Below, piece by piece: positions 30,014 through 32,641 of a stretch of DNA of 32,641 nt. Position 1 is the first letter of the stretch; each line of letters begins with the position of its first letter. The position numbers were made by a program, and so were the translations under genes. The notes under the pieces are model-generated. The model worked only from the letters and a program-made list of their open reading frames with translations. It was not told the DNA's origin and did no database searches. The stretch spans positions 1 to 32,641 of the forward strand of contig CALWLM010000100.1 in NCBI GenBank assembly GCA_944381515.1, written 5' to 3'. The DNA comes from an uncultured Lachnospiraceae bacterium (GTDB lineage: Bacteria; Bacillota; Clostridia; Lachnospirales; Lachnospiraceae).

Positions 30014-30074
30014 GTTCATGGTCTGGGAACGCTCCGGGAACTCTGCCGGCATTTCGGGGGAACAGACCGCCGCG

Positions 30075-30080
30075 TATAAT
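30075..30080 (+). promoter_or_regulatory. Candidate -10 box of the fatty-acid operon
   Basis: A perfect TATAAT lies 56 bases before the acyl carrier protein start. The best -35 at the right distance is TTTCGG (30052-30057), which is weak. Confidence 0.4.
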
Positions 30081-30136
30081 GGGGGGCAACAAGCGCTGGT
30101 AAGCCGCTTGAATATCCCTTTGGAGGAACAAGACTT

Positions 30137-30358
30137 ATGTATTTTGAAACAATTGCCAAAATTATTGTGGAACGTACTGGCTGCGAGATGGATGCCATAA
30201 AGCCGGAGAGCAAATTTTCAGAGCTGGGCATAGATTCTCTTGATATGGTGGAGCTGATGACGGAGCTGGAGGACGAGACCGGAGTGGAAATCGATCTGGA
30301 TCAGAAGCTGGAGACGGTGGAGGATCTGGACCAGTTCATTCAGAGAGCTCAGGGGTGA
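30137..30358 (+). CDS. acpP: Acyl carrier protein
   Basis: A 73-residue acidic protein. The phosphopantetheine attachment motif DSL is at 33-35 (GIDSLDMVELM), with Ser34 carrying the arm. The four-helix layout is typical: VERTGCEMDAIKPESKFSEL before the motif, and DETGVEIDLDQKLETVEDLD after it. It carries growing acyl chains in type II fatty-acid synthesis. GGAGGA stands 9 bases before the ATG. It heads the operon and lies 4 bases from fabK. Confidence 0.96.
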   Translation: MYFETIAKIIVERTGCEMDAIKPESKFSELGIDSLDMVELMTELEDETGVEIDLDQKLETVEDLDQFIQRAQG

Positions 30359-30362
30359 GTCC

Positions 30363-31307
30363 ATGATCCGATCAGCGATATGCGAGCTTTTGGGGATTGA
30401 GTATCCGGTATTCCAGGGAGGAATGGCCTGGATAGCCGATGGAAAACTGGCGGCGGCCGTGTCGGAGGGCGGAGGACTTGGCATCATCGGGGCAGGCAAT
30501 GCCCCCGGTGATTATGTCAGAGAGCAAATCCGCAGGGCCCGCTCCCTTACCTCCCGTCCTATTGGAGTGAACGTGATGTTAATGAGTCCCCATGCCGAAG
30601 AGGTGGCCGAGGCGGCAGCGCAGGAGCGGGTGGAAGTGGTGACTACCGGAGCGGGCAATCCAGCTAAATTTATGCCGATGTGGCAGGAGGCCGGTATCCG
30701 GGTGATCCCGGTTGTTGCCTCGGTGGCTCTGGCTCAGAGAATGGAACGAATGGGGGCGGCAGCCCTCATTGCCGAGGGCGGTGAAAGCGGCGGACACGTG
30801 GGGGAACTGACTACGATGGTGCTGGTACCCCAGATCTGCGACGCCGTAGGGCTGCCGGTCATTGCCGCCGGAGGCATCGCCGATGGCAGAGGAGCGGCGG
30901 CAGCCTTTATGCTGGGAGCCTGCGGCGTACAGCTGGGCACCCGGTTTTTAAGTGCAGAGGAATGCGGAATTCACCCGGTATATAAAGAGAAAATTCTGAA
31001 GGCCACAGATCTGTGCACCATGGTGACGGGAAAACGCCTGGGACATCCTGTCCGCAGTCTGCGCACCCCCTTTGCCAGAGCGTATGCCCGGGCCGAGTAC
31101 GGCGGAATGCCCGATGAAGAGCTGGAGGCTCTGGGCACGGGAGCCCTGCGGCTGGCTGTGCAGGAGGGCGATAAGGAAAGAGGATGCTTCCTCTCCGGAC
31201 AATGTGCAGCCATGGTGCATCAGGAACAGCCTGCGGCAGAAATCGTACGGGAAATTATGGAGGAGGCCGAGCCCATTCTCCGGGGAGCGTCGAAATGGGT
31301 GGAATAG
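30363..31307 (+). CDS. fabK: Enoyl-ACP reductase II (FabK)
   Basis: A 314-residue FMN-dependent TIM-barrel enzyme performing the last reduction in each round of fatty-acid elongation. The opening LLGIEYPVFQGGMAWIAD and SEGGGLGIIGAGN are typical of FabK. Also present are PIGVNVMLMSPHAEEVAE, IAEGGESGGHVGELTTM, VIAAGGIADGRGAAAAFMLG and GVQLGTRFL, which form the flavin-phosphate site. The related nitronate monooxygenases share the fold, but the place between acpP and fabD fixes the role. It overlaps fabD by 13 bases. Confidence 0.96.
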   Translation: MIRSAICELLGIEYPVFQGGMAWIADGKLAAAVSEGGGLGIIGAGNAPGDYVREQIRRARSLTSRPIGVNVMLMSPHAEEVAEAAAQERVEVVTTGAGNPAKFMPMWQEAGIRVIPVVASVALAQRMERMGAAALIAEGGESGGHVGELTTMVLVPQICDAVGLPVIAAGGIADGRGAAAAFMLGACGVQLGTRFLSAEECGIHPVYKEKILKATDLCTMVTGKRLGHPVRSLRTPFARAYARAEYGGMPDEELEALGTGALRLAVQEGDKERGCFLSGQCAAMVHQEQPAAEIVREIMEEAEPILRGASKWVE

Positions 31308-32200
31308 CATTTGTTTTTTCCGGACAGGGAGACCAGTATCCCGGAATGGGAAAAGAGCTGGCAGCGCGGTATCCGGCTGCGGCCTCTGTTTTTGCCCTCT
31401 GCGACAGTATCCGTCCGGGAACCTCCGGACAGTGCTTTGATGGGACCGAGCAGGAGCTGCGGATGACAGAGAATACCCAGCCCTGCCTCTATGCGATGGA
31501 GCTGGCCCTGGCGGCGGTACTGGTTAAGAAGGGTCTGCGGCCGGCAGCTGCGGCAGGTTTTTCTTTGGGAGAGATTGCAGCTGCGGCCTTTAGCGGAATC
31601 GTGGATCTGGAGACGGGCTTTCGTCTGGTATGCAGGCGGGGGCAGCTGATGCAGGAAGCGGCAAAGGGGCCGGATACAGCCATGGCGGCCGTCCTCAGGC
31701 TTTCCGCAGAACAGGTGCAGGTTATCTGCGACGGACTGGAGGGAATATATCCGGTTAATTATAACTGCCCCGGGCAGGTATCGGTGGCAGGGCTGTCGGA
31801 GGGGATGGCGGAGTTTTATGCGCAGGTGAAGGCGGCGGGAGGCCGAGCGGTCCCGCTTAAGGTGAGCGGCGCCTTTCATTCCCCCTTTATGAAGGAGGCG
31901 GCGGAGGCCTTTGCCGGAGAGCTGGCAAAGGAGACGCTGAAAAGGGGACGGATACCTCTCTATTCCAATATGACAGGCGAGAGGTACGGGGAAAATGCCG
32001 CAGAGCTTCTGGCCGGCCAGATCTGCAATCCGGTTCGGTGGGAAGAGGAGATCCGAAATATGATTGCCGAGGGAATCGACACCTTTGTAGAGATTGGTCC
32101 CGGCAGAACTCTGACCAATATGATAAAAAGGATTAATCCCGAGGCGGCAGCTCGGACGGCCGCCGAATATTTGGAGGAAATTTTGGAGGAAATGCAATGA
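31295..32200 (+). CDS. fabD: Malonyl-CoA:ACP transacylase FabD
   Basis: A 301-residue enzyme that loads malonyl groups on acyl carrier protein. The opening IAFVFSGQGDQYPGMGKELA is diagnostic. The catalytic serine is S90 in GFSLGE and the catalytic histidine is H195 in GAFHSPFM. The end has FVEIGPGRTLTNMIKRI. ATG 31295 lies 7 bases after GGGGAG and is preferred over upstream in-frame starts inside fabK. It ends with a four-base overlap (ATGA) to fabG. Confidence 0.97.
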   Translation: MGGIAFVFSGQGDQYPGMGKELAARYPAAASVFALCDSIRPGTSGQCFDGTEQELRMTENTQPCLYAMELALAAVLVKKGLRPAAAAGFSLGEIAAAAFSGIVDLETGFRLVCRRGQLMQEAAKGPDTAMAAVLRLSAEQVQVICDGLEGIYPVNYNCPGQVSVAGLSEGMAEFYAQVKAAGGRAVPLKVSGAFHSPFMKEAAEAFAGELAKETLKRGRIPLYSNMTGERYGENAAELLAGQICNPVRWEEEIRNMIAEGIDTFVEIGPGRTLTNMIKRINPEAAARTAAEYLEEILEEMQ

Positions 32201-32641
32201 AGCTGAAGGGAAAGACCGCCATTGTGACAGGCGGTTCCCGTGGAATCGGGGAAGCTATTGTATATAAGCTGGCTTCCCAGGGCGCTTCGGTGGCGGTGAT
32301 TTATGCCGGAAACCGGGAGGCCGCCGAGAACGTATGCCGGCGCTGCCGCCAGGAGTACTCGGTGCAGGCCCAGGCCTACCGCTGCGATGTGGCAGATTTT
32401 GAGCAGACAAAGGAGACGGTTGCCGCGATCCGGGAAGATTTTGGCGCAGTCCATATCCTGGTCAACAATGCGGGCATCGCCAGAGACAGTCTGCTGGTCA
32501 TGACCAAGGAGGCAGATTTTGATGCCGTTATGGACACCAATCTGAAGGGAGCCTTTCATATGATCCGGCACTGCGCCGGCATATTTCTGCGGGCCAGGGA
32601 GGGCTGCATTATCAATATCTCCTCCGTTACCGGTCTGTGCG
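32197..32641 (+). CDS. fabG: 3-oxoacyl-ACP reductase FabG, N-terminal part (runs off the window)
   Basis: About 148 codons are inside the window. The Rossmann NADPH motif TGGSRGIG is at 11-18, NNAG follows in the middle, and the segment with the catalytic serine, NISSVTG, lies just before the edge. The Tyr-x-x-x-Lys pair is beyond the window. This short-chain dehydrogenase reduces 3-oxoacyl-ACP in fatty-acid synthesis. The start overlaps fabD by four bases, and position in the acpP-fabK-fabD operon supports FabG over other SDR enzymes. Confidence 0.95.
   Translation, partial: MKLKGKTAIVTGGSRGIGEAIVYKLASQGASVAVIYAGNREAAENVCRRCRQEYSVQAQAYRCDVADFEQTKETVAAIREDFGAVHILVNNAGIARDSLLVMTKEADFDAVMDTNLKGAFHMIRHCAGIFLRAREGCIINISSVTGLC

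Overview
The window reads as a chromosomal segment of an anaerobic Firmicute of the class Clostridia, most likely Lachnospiraceae. The grounds are moderately high GC in the genes, AGGAGG-type ribosome sites, frequent TTG starts, the RsgI-type anti-sigma family, FabK as the enoyl-ACP reductase, and the gene order radC-mreC-mreD-mrdA-minCDE-rodA-mgsA-dacF. No ribosomal RNA, tRNA or CRISPR array was seen. Nearly every gene lies on the + strand; the exceptions are the left edge and one small membrane-protein gene near 25.4 kb.

Positions 1-830 are AT-rich accessory DNA: the start of an IS3-type transposase at the edge, a frameshifted small zinc-ribbon gene, and about 470 bases without a recognisable gene. 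Positions 834-2506 hold a three-gene module: a secreted Cys/His-rich protein, an ECF-type sigma factor, and a membrane anti-sigma factor of the RsgI type ending in a histidine-rich tail. This is the best candidate for an undescribed signalling system in the window.

Positions 2661-14729 are core genes: ruvA and ruvB (Holliday junction), zapA (division), a U32 peptidase-family protein, a SEDS glycosyltransferase with its class B penicillin-binding protein, a NUDIX hydrolase, an M32 carboxypeptidase, miaA (tRNA modification), and a PLP enzyme of the YnbB family. Two intergenic spaces are unusual: an imperfect 16-18 base tandem repeat between ruvA and ruvB, and a 170-base palindrome-rich block between ruvB and zapA.

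Positions 14864-24775 form a cell-shape and division cluster: a DUF4321 membrane protein, radC, mreC, mreD, mrdA (PBP2), minC, minD, minE, rodA, mgsA and dacF. Together they cover elongation-machinery scaffolding, wall polymerisation and cross-linking, septum placement, wall trimming, and one metabolic enzyme (methylglyoxal synthase).

Positions 24875-29907 contain a small P-loop protein of unknown function facing a convergent DUF378 gene, then a HlyD-like membrane protein, sepF, lspA, an RluD-type pseudouridine synthase and a cytidylate-kinase-like protein. After a strong terminator, positions 30137 to the end begin a type II fatty-acid synthesis operon: acyl carrier protein, fabK, fabD and a truncated fabG. 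A FabT-like palindrome lies just upstream of it.

All family calls rest on reading motifs and overall protein character by eye; no database search was run.
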